DNA of 64,000 nucleotides from positions 4,092,001 to 4,156,000 of the forward strand of contig OZ244212.1 in assembly GCA_965216695.1 (NCBI GenBank). Direction: 5' to 3'. Origin of the DNA: G965216695 sp965216695. GTDB taxonomy: Bacteria > Pseudomonadota > Gammaproteobacteria > Pseudomonadales > Azotimanducaceae. The translations under genes and the position numbers were made by a program. Positions 27,005 to 35,822 of the stretch are shown here, piece by piece. The number at the start of each line of letters is the position of its first letter. Positions within the stretch are counted from its first letter, which is position 1. Below the pieces are notes generated by a model. It did not search any database. It saw nothing but the letters and a program-made list of their open reading frames with translations, and had not been told where the DNA came from.

Positions 27005-28016
27005 GCTTGCATCGGTGCAGCGACTTCCGCTTGCCGAGGCAGAAAGCATTTACGCCGAGCTTCGTGCGTCCGTGCGCGATGCGGGAATACTCGATCGCAG
27101 CTACGCCTACTATGCTGTACTGTCGTGCGCGGTGTTTGCAGGCTTCATCGGCTCGTTTCTGCTGGTGTATGCGGCGGATTCCGCGCTTCAGGTTTGCCTC
27201 TATTCCACGGCTTTCGCGTTCTTCTCGGTGCAGATTGCGGGATTGATCCATGATGCGGCCCATCGAGCGGTTTTCGCGACCCCGCGCGCGAACGACATTT
27301 TCGGCCAGTTCTGCGCGTTCTTCCTGGCGGGTTGTTATAACAACTGGCGGATCAATCACAACCGGCATCACGCGTTTCCGAATCAGGACGCGAAGGACCC
27401 GGATGTGGAAATTCCGTTCAGTTTTACCGCGGACCGGTTTGCAAAGCTCTCCGGGTTGCTCGGCGCCCTGAAGAAGTACCAGCGGTTCACGTACTATCCG
27501 TTCGGAACGCTGGCGTCGTTGACGATGCGATTCAAGCGCTACGACTACTTCAAGGAGAACTTCGGTCCCGCGATCTACTGGGAGATTGCGCTCTTTGCCG
27601 CAGGCGTGCTGCTGCGCTATGTCCTGCCACTGGTGGTACTCGGCATTGAGAAAGGACTGCTCTTCCTGATTGTTTCGAGTCTGGTGGAAGGCTTTTACAT
27701 GTTCCACGTATTCGCGCCGAATCACAAAGGTATGGTAGAGCTGGCGGCGGACGTCAAATGGTCCTTTCTGGAGCAGCAGATCGTAACGTCGCGCAATGTT
27801 CGGGGAAGCATGCTGGTGGACGCGGTATATCTGGGCCTCAACTACCAGATCGAACATCACCTGTTTCCCAACACCCCCAGGAACAAGCTCAAACGCCTGA
27901 AAACCCAGGCTGAGGCGCTCTGCCGGCGCTTCGATCTTCCGTACAACGAAGTTGGCATAGTCACATCGAACAGAATCATTCTCGAGCAGCTGAAGTTGAC
28001 CAGCCAGGCGACCTGA
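26976..28016 (+). CDS. Membrane fatty-acid desaturase
   Basis: About 346 residues. Three histidine boxes of membrane di-iron desaturases are complete: HDAAHRAVF, HNRHHAFPN and QIEHHLFP, the last being the front-end/acyl-lipid type. Hydrophobic pairs around AYYAVLSCAVFAGFIGSFLL and LLFLIVSSLVEGFYMFHVFA span the membrane. It should insert a double bond in acyl chains or a lipid using oxygen. The start is uncertain: a GTG at 26976 follows GGAGG closely, an ATG at 26958 is an alternative; longer frames would only read through the VOC gene. It precedes the inositol-phosphate synthase gene by about 130 nt. Confidence 0.87.
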   Translation: MATIIHTQDELASVQRLPLAEAESIYAELRASVRDAGILDRSYAYYAVLSCAVFAGFIGSFLLVYAADSALQVCLYSTAFAFFSVQIAGLIHDAAHRAVFATPRANDIFGQFCAFFLAGCYNNWRINHNRHHAFPNQDAKDPDVEIPFSFTADRFAKLSGLLGALKKYQRFTYYPFGTLASLTMRFKRYDYFKENFGPAIYWEIALFAAGVLLRYVLPLVVLGIEKGLLFLIVSSLVEGFYMFHVFAPNHKGMVELAADVKWSFLEQQIVTSRNVRGSMLVDAVYLGLNYQIEHHLFPNTPRNKLKRLKTQAEALCRRFDLPYNEVGIVTSNRIILEQLKLTSQAT

Positions 28017-28142
28017 TGCTGCCCGCTGCGAACGTTCGCTGCCGGTCCGGGAACGTACCCCCGGAACCCCGGATCGTGTGATAATCGACGGCTACCAGAT
28101 GTATGTGCGGCAAAGTGCGCACGAGGAAACGCGGGGTACAGC

Positions 28143-29474
28143 GTGGGGACACAGATGAACGGCGGTAACGCCGGAGACGCCGGTCATGCGGGGCACGCTA
28201 ACGGCAGGCCGGCCTCGAGTGGCCGGTTGGCGGTGCTTACACCGGGTTTCGGAGCGGTTGCAACGACGCTGATGGCGGGTGTCGACCTGATACGACGGGG
28301 ACAGGGCAATCCCGTGGGTTCGATGGCCGAGATGGGCCTGATCGACCATCAGGGCACGCAGCGCAAGGTGCGGGACCTCGTGCCGTTGGCCGGGTTAGAC
28401 AACCTGGTTTTCGGCGCCTGGGATATTCGCAACGAAACCGGCGAGGAGGTACTTGCCCGCAGCAATGTGCTTTCGGAGCGTGAGATCGGCGCGGTAGCGG
28501 AAAGCGTAGGTTGTATTGCTCCCAAACCCGGGGTGTTCAACGAGGAGGCAGTGCGCCGAATCGAAGCCAACCATGTGCTTAAGTCGACGCATCACAAGGA
28601 AAGTATTGAAGCGCTGCGGCAGGACATCCGCGATTTCAAACGGGATCTGGGTGCTGACCGAGCCGTGGTAGTTCACTGCGCGTCCACTGAAACGCACCGT
28701 CCTCAGGCATCCTTTGCAGGCTCGCTTCGGGATCTGGACCGGGCCATCGAACGCAACGCGCCCGAGGTGTTCCCGACCGTTCTATATGCATACGCGGCTA
28801 TAGAAGAAGGCGTTCCGTTCGTGAACGGCACGCCGAACGGTTCGGTCGATCTGCCGGCGATACAGCAACTGGCAGCGGACCGTCACGTGCCGATTTGCGG
28901 CAAGGACTTCAAATCCGGACAGACGTTGATCAAGACCGTACTGGCACCGGCGTTGCGGGCGCGCGTGCTCGGGTTGAACGGTTGGTACTCCACGAATCTG
29001 CTCGGCAACCGGGATGGCGAGGTGCTGGACGACCCCGACGCCTTCCGGTCGAAGGAAGTTACCAAGATGGGCGTGCTGGAAACGATTCTGGACGGGCAAG
29101 AGCAGCAGGATCTGTACGGCGAGTTCGCCAACCGTGTGACCATTCATTACTACCCGCCCCGAGGCGACGAGAAGGAAGGTTGGGACAACATCGACCTGTT
29201 CGGATGGCTCAACTATCCAATGCAGATCAAGGTTAATTTTCTGTGTCGCGATTCCATACTCGCGGCGCCGCTGGCATTGGATCTTGCGCTTTTTGCCGAC
29301 CTTGCCGCGCGTGCGGGCGCTGCCGGGGTACAGGACTGGTTGTCGTTTTACTTTAAAAGCCCTGCGGTTGTTGGGAACGGCCGACCGGTACACGACCTCT
29401 TTGCACAGCTGGGTATGCTCGAGCAGACGCTTTGCGAGCTGTCAGAACATTCGTTTGCGGCGGAGCTCGCCTGA
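28143..29474 (+). CDS. myo-Inositol-1-phosphate synthase
   Basis: 443 residues of the inositol-3-phosphate synthase (INO1) family. The NAD-binding loop is TPGFGAVATTLMAGVDLIRR, and the family signatures FVNGTPNGSVDLPAIQQLAA, CGKDFKSGQTLIKTVLAP and LGLNGWYSTNLLGNRDG are present with the catalytic Lys and Asp residues. The enzyme converts glucose 6-phosphate to 1D-myo-inositol 3-phosphate. It is uncommon in gammaproteobacteria. Either the GTG at 28143 or the ATG at 28155 could be the start; both have a GGGG at fair distance. The next gene, a CDP-alcohol phosphatidyltransferase, suggests use of the product for an inositol phospholipid. Confidence 0.93.
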   Translation: MGTQMNGGNAGDAGHAGHANGRPASSGRLAVLTPGFGAVATTLMAGVDLIRRGQGNPVGSMAEMGLIDHQGTQRKVRDLVPLAGLDNLVFGAWDIRNETGEEVLARSNVLSEREIGAVAESVGCIAPKPGVFNEEAVRRIEANHVLKSTHHKESIEALRQDIRDFKRDLGADRAVVVHCASTETHRPQASFAGSLRDLDRAIERNAPEVFPTVLYAYAAIEEGVPFVNGTPNGSVDLPAIQQLAADRHVPICGKDFKSGQTLIKTVLAPALRARVLGLNGWYSTNLLGNRDGEVLDDPDAFRSKEVTKMGVLETILDGQEQQDLYGEFANRVTIHYYPPRGDEKEGWDNIDLFGWLNYPMQIKVNFLCRDSILAAPLALDLALFADLAARAGAAGVQDWLSFYFKSPAVVGNGRPVHDLFAQLGMLEQTLCELSEHSFAAELA

Positions 29475-29548
29475 GTTATGTTAGCGGCCCGGCGCCGCGA
29501 CCTGGGCTCTGCGCCAATCTTTCGATTCTGTGCGTTTGTTGAAATGAC

Positions 29549-30337
29549 ATGACGCATCCTTCCGTTGTGCCGCTGTTACCCGGCTTGGTTGTTGCGGCTG
29601 TGCTGCTGCTTGGCATCCCCGCGTTCGCGTGGCATGTCCGCCGCCACGGCGCGCCTGAGCTCGATGGGCTGGATCATCGTGCGCCGTCGCGGATGGTGAC
29701 GCGATTGCTGATGATGTACGGGTATTGGCTGTTGAGTCCCTTTGAGAGACGTCTTGCGGCGGCGGGTGTGTCGCCGGATTCGATCACGCTTGCGGCATTC
29801 GGCCTTTGTGTGATCAGCGCGGTTTGCATTCTATGCGGCTGGTTTGCGAGTGGCGGCTGGTTCTATTTCGCCGCGGGCGCGCTGGACATGCTCGACGGTC
29901 GCGTCGCTCGGCGAACGGGCAGTGCCAGCCGCGCCGGAGGGTTGCTCGACTCGGTGGTCGATCGTTGGGGTGAATTGGCTGTGCTGGGAGCGTTGCTGCT
30001 CGCAATGCCTTCAACCTTGGGGAGAAGCATCGTGTTGCTCGCGATCGCCGGTTCCCTGATGGTGAGTTACACGCGCGCGCGCGCTGAAGGTGCCGGAATC
30101 ACGATGACGAGCGGCACGATGCAGCGCGCAGAGCGGATGCTCCTGGTGGTTGTGGCGCTGCTTGCCGGAGCGGTGGGCGAGTCGACCGGCGCGTTTGATG
30201 CGTACACCGCCATTATGCCTCTGGTCTTGATTGTTGGTGCCCTGTCCGCGATGACGGCAGTAAACCGGCTCTATCAGGGCTATCGTGCGTTGACCGAACA
30301 GGACCGCACGGCCGTCCGTACGTCCTCACGCGAGTAA
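29549..30337 (+). CDS. CDP-alcohol phosphatidyltransferase family protein
   Basis: 262 residues with about six membrane helices. The catalytic signature DGx2ARx8Gx3Dx3D is complete (D116 G117 A120 R121 G130 D134 D138, within DMLDGRVARRTG and GLLDSVVDR). Such enzymes move a phosphatidyl group from CDP-diacylglycerol onto an alcohol. Given the inositol-phosphate synthase 75 nt upstream, the acceptor is plausibly inositol 1-phosphate, as in actinobacterial phosphatidylinositol-phosphate synthase; this is inferred from context. A phosphatidylglycerophosphate or di-inositol-phosphate role cannot be excluded. It ends convergently 62 nt before the TetR gene. Confidence 0.88.
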   Translation: MTHPSVVPLLPGLVVAAVLLLGIPAFAWHVRRHGAPELDGLDHRAPSRMVTRLLMMYGYWLLSPFERRLAAAGVSPDSITLAAFGLCVISAVCILCGWFASGGWFYFAAGALDMLDGRVARRTGSASRAGGLLDSVVDRWGELAVLGALLLAMPSTLGRSIVLLAIAGSLMVSYTRARAEGAGITMTSGTMQRAERMLLVVVALLAGAVGESTGAFDAYTAIMPLVLIVGALSAMTAVNRLYQGYRALTEQDRTAVRTSSRE

Positions 30338-30399
30338 ACGCCGGGGAACTGAAGGACGCGGCCGTTCGAGTGTGAGGCCGTGGCCGTCTTTTAGGCGTG

Positions 30400-31095
30400 C
30401 TACCGGCTGGGTTCGCTCGATCTCTGATCGTCGGTGTGTTGCTGGAACCATGTCACCATGAGTCCGCGTGCAAGCTCGATCACCCGACGTGTCTGCGCGT
30501 TGCTCAATTGATCATTCATACGGCCGTACGCCAATCCTTCGAGAAGATGTTGAATGAGATCTGCGGCCAACTCGAATTCGGGGCGGCTTCGTTGCCATTC
30601 GGAAACCTGTTTGGCCGAAGCATTACGGTATTGTCGGATGAATCGCCGGTATGCCGGTTTCAACACAGCTGCGAGCTCGGGATTGGTGCGTGCCGCCAGA
30701 AGCAACTCCTGGTACGCAACAAATTCGGGGTGGCTTACATGTTGCCAGTACACCTCGATGCCGTGTGCCAATGGGTCCACCCCTTGCGGGCGTTCCGCCA
30801 AATCACGGTCGCGGTCGCGCAAGCGGCGCTGCTCAAGGCAATGGATGGCCGCTTCGATCAGATCGAGCTTTGACGCGAAGTGATATTGCATCGCACCTTG
30901 AGATACCCCTGCCGATTCGGCGACCCGCGCCATCGTCGTGCTGTGGTAGCCGTGCTGCACAATGCAGTTGATGGTTGCATCTACAATGCGCTGGCGCATC
31001 AGCTCGCCCTTGCGCGTCTGCCACGTATTCGAGTTGGCAGCGCTGGCGTTTGCGCGCGGCGGCGTGTTGCGGTGGCGCAGATTACCTTTTGTCAT
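30400..31095 (-). CDS. TetR family transcriptional regulator
   Basis: 231 residues. The N-terminal HTH reads RQRIVDATINCIVQHGYHST then TMARVAESAGVSQGAMQYHF, the standard TetR DNA-binding domain; the rest is the helical ligand and dimer domain. The ATG at 31095 is preferred over a GTG at 31122, giving a 40-residue arm before the HTH. It is divergent from a TonB receptor gene (155 nt gap containing a promoter-like TTGACA/TATTTT pair), so it probably represses that receptor. The ligand is unknown. Confidence 0.9.
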   Translation of the reverse strand: MTKGNLRHRNTPPRANASAANSNTWQTRKGELMRQRIVDATINCIVQHGYHSTTMARVAESAGVSQGAMQYHFASKLDLIEAAIHCLEQRRLRDRDRDLAERPQGVDPLAHGIEVYWQHVSHPEFVAYQELLLAARTNPELAAVLKPAYRRFIRQYRNASAKQVSEWQRSRPEFELAADLIQHLLEGLAYGRMNDQLSNAQTRRVIELARGLMVTWFQQHTDDQRSSEPSR

Positions 31096-31101
31096 GGCTG
31101 T

Positions 31102-31131
31102 TTGACATCCCGGAATTTGCACGTGTATTTT
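31102..31131 (+). promoter_or_regulatory. Candidate sigma-70 promoter for the third TonB receptor
   Basis: A consensus -35 TTGACA at 31102-31107 is followed 18 nt later by TATTTT (31126-31131), reading toward the receptor gene. The box overlaps the divergent TetR start region and contains a central CACGTG (31119-31124), so the repressor could bind here. The match is by eye only. Confidence 0.4.
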
Positions 31132-31250
31132 GTCTGCACCAAAAAAGTATCGCTATATTTTTTTGGGCCTCCGCTCCGCCCGCGTCGGGCCAGCCTCATG
31201 GACGGATGCAGATGTCGGGAGAGAACGTCTGGATTACGAGGAGAGAATCG

Positions 31251-33380
31251 ATGAATACCCTTAAGATCGTAGTATTGGCCTGCGTGTGCGCAGCGTTGTT
31301 GCAGGCGCCTCCGGCCGTTGGTCAGGCAGCGGACGGACCGGTGCTGGAAGAAATTGTGGTAACCGCTGCGCGCCGGGAGCAGAACCTCAGTGATGTGGCG
31401 CAGACCGTCCAAGCGATGCTCGGCGAAGAACTCTTGGACATGGGTGTTACGAATCTCGAAGAGATGATTCAGGTGATTCCGAGTGCGGTATACAACTCCA
31501 CGATCGGCGCCGGTAGTACGACGTTCTCCATTCGTGGTGTTGCCGCAGGCGAAACCGACGGGGATGCCACTGTTGGTTATTACTTGGACAACTTTCCGTT
31601 CACGATGCCGGGGCGTCCCTATGCACCCGTCGCGGATTTCTACGATGTGGAACGCGTAGAGGTGCTGCGCGGGCCTTCCGGTACGCTGTACGGCTTGGGG
31701 TCTCTTGGCGGCACCATCAAAGTGCTCACAAAGAATCCGAACGTGGACGAAACCGAAGCGTCGGTTAGATTGACAGGATCGAGCACGAAGGGCGGCGAAG
31801 AAAACTGGTCCGGGGATGTGATGTTCAATGTGCCTCTGGCCGAAGGTAGCGCGGCGCTTCGGGGTGTGATCAGTTACGAGGAGCTGGGCGGCTATGTGGA
31901 TATCATTCCGAGTAACGAGAACGATGGCAATCCGGGTGAAACGTTCAACGCCCGGTTGAAGTTGCTGGTGGAACCAACGGACGCGCTCAGCGTTCAGTTG
32001 ACCTACTGGCGAAACGATTCGGACCAGGACTTCTCGAACCGGATAACGTTTTTCGATCCGCCCTCGGTGGACCAGACCTTCGGTGAGATTCTGTCCGATT
32101 ATTCGCTCTACATTGCCGACATCGAATACGACCTGGGCTTTGCGCTGCTACAGAGCACCACCGGCTACATTGAGAACGACGTGATATCGAACAACGGTGG
32201 GTTCATACCTGGAATCGGCAACTTCTCATCGCTGTGGCCGCTGAAAACGGAAAATTTCAATGAGGATCTTCGGCTGAGTTCAACCGCGGAAGGTCCGCTG
32301 AGCTACATCATCGGCTTCTACTATCAGGATGCGGAAACGGCCGGAGGGCAGGACGTATTGCTGCCGGACTTCGGATTCAACGGCGTTAACCGCGACAACA
32401 AACTGTCGAGCGAAGCCTGGGCTCTCTATGCAGATGGAAGTTATGCCGTGATGAACGACCAACTGGTGCTGACCGTCGGCGGACGTTACTACAAGGAAAA
32501 GCGACGTTTCGACGAGGACAGCGTGCTGGAATTGCTGACGCCGATCACAGGACTGCCGGACCCGCTGGTCATTCCCACGGTTGCGACAGACCGTGCGACG
32601 GAAGACACCTTCAATCCACGCTTCAACGTGGCGTTTCATCCTAATGAGAACGGCATGATCTACGCGGAAGCCGCAAAGGGATTTCGCAGTGGTGCGATAA
32701 CGTCATCGGCGATTATCGGCGCAGTGAACGCCGTGCTTGGTACATCGTTCGAGAATTCCTCGCCACCGGATACGCTGTGGAACTATACGGTTGGCGTAAA
32801 GTGGACGTTCGCAGACAGCCTGGATCTGGAGCTCGCTGGCTACCTGTATCAGTGGGACGACGCGCAGCTCGTGTTCTCTCCTGCGCTGCAATCCAGCGTG
32901 GTGCCGGTGGGCGACGTGGAAGGCAAGGGTATCGATCTGACGCTTTCCTGGGCAACGCCCGTCGACGGGCTTGCGTTTCAGTTCACGGGCAACCTCAACG
33001 AAACGGATCTGGACGATGTGGATCCGCTCGTAACCGGCGCATTCAGCTACATTGCCGACGGAGAGCGGCTTCCAGGATCGGTCAAAAGCACGTACGCGCT
33101 GCGCGGTAGCTACGAAACAGCGCTGGGCGCGAGTGGCTTGAGCCTGCGTGCCAACGCGTTGTGGACGCACCGCTCGAAATTGAGAAGCTTATTCGATGGC
33201 CGTGACGCACCTTCGATCGACCGGGTGAACGCTCAGGTGGGCGTCGGCAACGACCGTTGGGAGGTTGCGCTGTTTGGGAACAACCTGACCGACGAAGTGG
33301 GACCACTTGCACGTCCGGGTGGGCAGGAAGCGATCCCGTTCCCCAGAACCATTGGACTCGCGCTGGAGTTCAGTATGTAG
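31251..33380 (+). CDS. TonB-dependent outer-membrane receptor (third)
   Basis: 709 residues. The signal peptide MNTLKIVVLACVCAALLQAP ends before GQAADG; the plug starts VLEEIVVTAARREQNLSD and has RVEVLRGPSGTLYGLGSLGG. The barrel ends GLALEFSM. AGGAGAG sits 8 nt before the ATG, which settles the start. It is smaller than the other two receptors and its plug lacks the FGKNATAG motif shared by those, so it belongs to a different branch. Divergent from a TetR gene and followed by an SDR and a transporter gene, it may handle uptake of a sugar-like or steroid-like compound; this is a guess from context. Confidence 0.92.
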   Translation: MNTLKIVVLACVCAALLQAPPAVGQAADGPVLEEIVVTAARREQNLSDVAQTVQAMLGEELLDMGVTNLEEMIQVIPSAVYNSTIGAGSTTFSIRGVAAGETDGDATVGYYLDNFPFTMPGRPYAPVADFYDVERVEVLRGPSGTLYGLGSLGGTIKVLTKNPNVDETEASVRLTGSSTKGGEENWSGDVMFNVPLAEGSAALRGVISYEELGGYVDIIPSNENDGNPGETFNARLKLLVEPTDALSVQLTYWRNDSDQDFSNRITFFDPPSVDQTFGEILSDYSLYIADIEYDLGFALLQSTTGYIENDVISNNGGFIPGIGNFSSLWPLKTENFNEDLRLSSTAEGPLSYIIGFYYQDAETAGGQDVLLPDFGFNGVNRDNKLSSEAWALYADGSYAVMNDQLVLTVGGRYYKEKRRFDEDSVLELLTPITGLPDPLVIPTVATDRATEDTFNPRFNVAFHPNENGMIYAEAAKGFRSGAITSSAIIGAVNAVLGTSFENSSPPDTLWNYTVGVKWTFADSLDLELAGYLYQWDDAQLVFSPALQSSVVPVGDVEGKGIDLTLSWATPVDGLAFQFTGNLNETDLDDVDPLVTGAFSYIADGERLPGSVKSTYALRGSYETALGASGLSLRANALWTHRSKLRSLFDGRDAPSIDRVNAQVGVGNDRWEVALFGNNLTDEVGPLARPGGQEAIPFPRTIGLALEFSM

Positions 33381-33521
33381 CGGCACATACGATCGACCCC
33401 GTGCGGCGCAGCGTTCCGGCCGGCGGATGCTGCGCATCTGCTGGAGCTGCCGAGACGATGCTACACTCCGGCGGGCACAGAGGGCGTACACGGGGAAGCA
33501 CGGGCAAGCACGGGAAAAGGT

Positions 33522-34298
33522 ATGGCACAAAATCCATTCGGTTTGGACGGCGATGTTGCGGTAGTCACCGGCGCGGGAAGCGGTATCGGTGAAGGTACGG
33601 CTCACGTGCTGGCGCGAGCCGGGGCCCGAGTTGCGTGCGCGGGCCGACGGATCGACAACATCGAGCGCGTTGCCCGGGACATCCGGGATGCGGGTGGCGA
33701 CGCGATTGCGGTGCAAACCGACGTTACCGTGGATGCGGACGTAGAGCGACTGATGGACGCGGCGGTAAGCGAATGGGGCCGGCTTGATATCCTGGTGAAC
33801 AACGCCGGAGGTTCACCGGTACAGGCGCCGCTGCTCGAATTACCCAGAGAAGAATGGGACGCAACCCTTGCGCTCAATCTGACAGCGGTGTGGGTCTGCA
33901 CTCGGCACGCGGTGGCGCGCATGGCGGACGGCGGACGTATCGTAAACGTATCGTCGATCGCCGCGGACCGTATCGTACCCACGAGTGGCCACTACAGTGC
34001 GGCAAAGCGCGGCGTGAATTCGTTGACGGAGTCGTTTGCGTTCGAACTCGCACCCCGAGTGCGCGTGAATGCGGTTATGCCGGGTCTGGTTCCAACAGAA
34101 GTCGTTATGAAAGCATTGCAGTTGACGCCGGATAAGCTGCCGGAGTTCGAGGAGATGTTGAACACGCCGGCCGGTCGTCTGGGCCGGCCGGACGATCTTG
34201 GTAACGCGATTCTGTACCTGGTATCTCCCGCGTCCGAGTGGGTCACCGGTGAGTGCATCTCGATATCGGGCGGAGCGAACATCGCGGGTGCAGTGTAG
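33522..34298 (+). CDS. SDR family oxidoreductase
   Basis: 258 residues of a classical short-chain dehydrogenase. The cofactor motif TGAGSGIGEG starts at residue 16, NNAG is at 103-106, and the catalytic Ser (about 144-145), Tyr158 and Lys162 (SGHYSAAKRG) are present. Arg after the first beta-strand (CAGRR) suggests NADP preference. Likely oxidises or reduces a carbonyl/alcohol of the substrate handled by the neighbouring receptor and transporter. The gene lies 141 nt after the receptor gene and 60 nt before the transporter start. Confidence 0.92.
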   Translation: MAQNPFGLDGDVAVVTGAGSGIGEGTAHVLARAGARVACAGRRIDNIERVARDIRDAGGDAIAVQTDVTVDADVERLMDAAVSEWGRLDILVNNAGGSPVQAPLLELPREEWDATLALNLTAVWVCTRHAVARMADGGRIVNVSSIAADRIVPTSGHYSAAKRGVNSLTESFAFELAPRVRVNAVMPGLVPTEVVMKALQLTPDKLPEFEEMLNTPAGRLGRPDDLGNAILYLVSPASEWVTGECISISGGANIAGAV

Positions 34299-34358
34299 TA
34301 GGCGCGCGTATCGCTCTGAAATGCGTCGTCCGACCGAGTGCGTCGTAAGGGGAGGCGC

Positions 34359-35822
34359 GTGCAGCCTCTGAAGCGACCCACCATCTTTGCGCATGGCTGC
34401 GTCGGCCTGCCGATGGCCGTGTACGGATATCCTCTGGCGATCTGGATTCCTGCACATTATTCGGGAAGTCTTGGCCTGGATCTGGCGACGGTCGGCACTA
34501 TTCTGATGCTCGCCCGCCTGACGGACGTAATTACCGATCCGATGATCGGCGAACTGTCGGATCGCGTTCGGACCCCGATCGGACGCCGGCGACCCTGGTT
34601 GCTCTTTGGCGTTCCGCTGATGATGCTGGGCGTGTACCGGTTGTTCGCGCCGCAGGGTGATGTGGATCTGATCTACTTCCTGCTGTGGCTTACCGTGTTC
34701 TTTCTCGGCTCGACGATGATCATCCTGCCGCATCGGGCCTGGGGCGCGGAGTTGTCACCGGACTACCACCAGCGTTCGCGCGTGACGGCGGCCCGGGAGG
34801 TATTCTACCTGGTTGGGCTCATGGTGGCGGCCGCGGTACCCATGGTCGTGGAGATCATGGCGGACGAGGGCGTAGGTGTGTCCGCGGTGTTCGGCAAGCT
34901 GTGGAGCGACGCGACGTCGGCGTTCACTGGCGAGATCATGAACAAAACGCCAGTTGATCGCGCCACGCTGACGGGTCCTGTGCTCACGGCGCTGGCCTGG
35001 GCAATCGTTTTTGTGCTGCCGATCACCGCGGCGGTTGTGCTGCTGTTCGTGAAAGAACCGCCGCCGGCTGCTCGGGAGCGCGTTCCGTTGAAGGAAGGAT
35101 TGCGGTACCTGATGCGCAATGGCCCCATGTTGCGCGTGCTTCTGATCGTCTTGCTCGTGCATTTCGGCGAAGCGTTCCGGAATGCCGTGTCGCTCTTTTT
35201 CATTCGCGACATCATTGGTGTACCTACCATAGGCGCGGCGTATTTTTTCTACTTCATTGCCGGGTTGGGCGCCATTCCGTTCTGGCTCGCGCTCGGTCGG
35301 CGCGTGGGTAAGCATCGTGCGTTCATGGGAACGCTGGTGACGGTCGCGGCAGTGAGTGCCGCGAATCTGGTGCTCGACCATGGCGACTACCTCGCATTCT
35401 TCCTTCTATTCATCGTGAAGGGTTTCTGCTTCGGCGGTTTGCACTTCTTACCCATCGCGATGCTTGCCGACGTGGTGGACGTGGATTCGGCGCGATCGGG
35501 TGGGAGGCGTGCGGGCGCGTACTTTGCAATCTTCGGGTTCAGCGAGAAGATTGCAATCGCGTTTGGTACGGGCGTGTCGCTGAACATTGTGGGTCTGCTT
35601 GGGTTCGATCCGTCCGGCGGTGTGGCCGCGAGCAGTGATCTGGGGGTGCTGTCGCTGCGCCTCGTGTACTGCCTCGGGCCGATCGTGTTCTACGGTCTGG
35701 CGTTGAAACTCATCTGGAACTATCCACTGACGCCGGAGCGCCACGCCAGACTGCAGGCTCGGCTCGAGCGCCGCCAAGCGAGATGGGTTCAGCTCAAAGG
35801 GACAGGGATGGGGTCAGAGTAA
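34359..35822 (+). CDS. GPH-type MFS sugar/cation symporter; C-terminus set by an inserted repeat
   Basis: 487 residues with about 12 membrane segments. DVITDPMIGELSDRVRTP followed by GRRRPWLLFGVP is the signature of glycoside-pentoside-hexuronide:cation symporters. The GTG at 34359 is favoured by AAGGGGAGG just upstream and by family N-termini; a GTG at 34338 is possible. The last 8-10 codons (from LKGTGMG) and the TAA at 35820-35822 lie inside the palindromic repeat at 35804-35866, so the native end was probably replaced by the repeat. Transport domain is intact, so function is likely kept. Substrate unknown. Confidence 0.85.
   Translation: MQPLKRPTIFAHGCVGLPMAVYGYPLAIWIPAHYSGSLGLDLATVGTILMLARLTDVITDPMIGELSDRVRTPIGRRRPWLLFGVPLMMLGVYRLFAPQGDVDLIYFLLWLTVFFLGSTMIILPHRAWGAELSPDYHQRSRVTAAREVFYLVGLMVAAAVPMVVEIMADEGVGVSAVFGKLWSDATSAFTGEIMNKTPVDRATLTGPVLTALAWAIVFVLPITAAVVLLFVKEPPPAARERVPLKEGLRYLMRNGPMLRVLLIVLLVHFGEAFRNAVSLFFIRDIIGVPTIGAAYFFYFIAGLGAIPFWLALGRRVGKHRAFMGTLVTVAAVSAANLVLDHGDYLAFFLLFIVKGFCFGGLHFLPIAMLADVVDVDSARSGGRRAGAYFAIFGFSEKIAIAFGTGVSLNIVGLLGFDPSGGVAASSDLGVLSLRLVYCLGPIVFYGLALKLIWNYPLTPERHARLQARLERRQARWVQLKGTGMGSE

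Noticed and set aside
26946..27860. 304-residue minus-strand open frame inside the desaturase gene
   Set aside because: The plus-strand frame carries all three His boxes; the antisense product has no pattern.
30357..30382. Possible terminator between the CDP-alcohol transferase and TetR genes
   Set aside because: Only a 7-bp stem with a wobble (CGCGGCC/GGCCGTG) is found and the T run begins several bases later; too weak to list.
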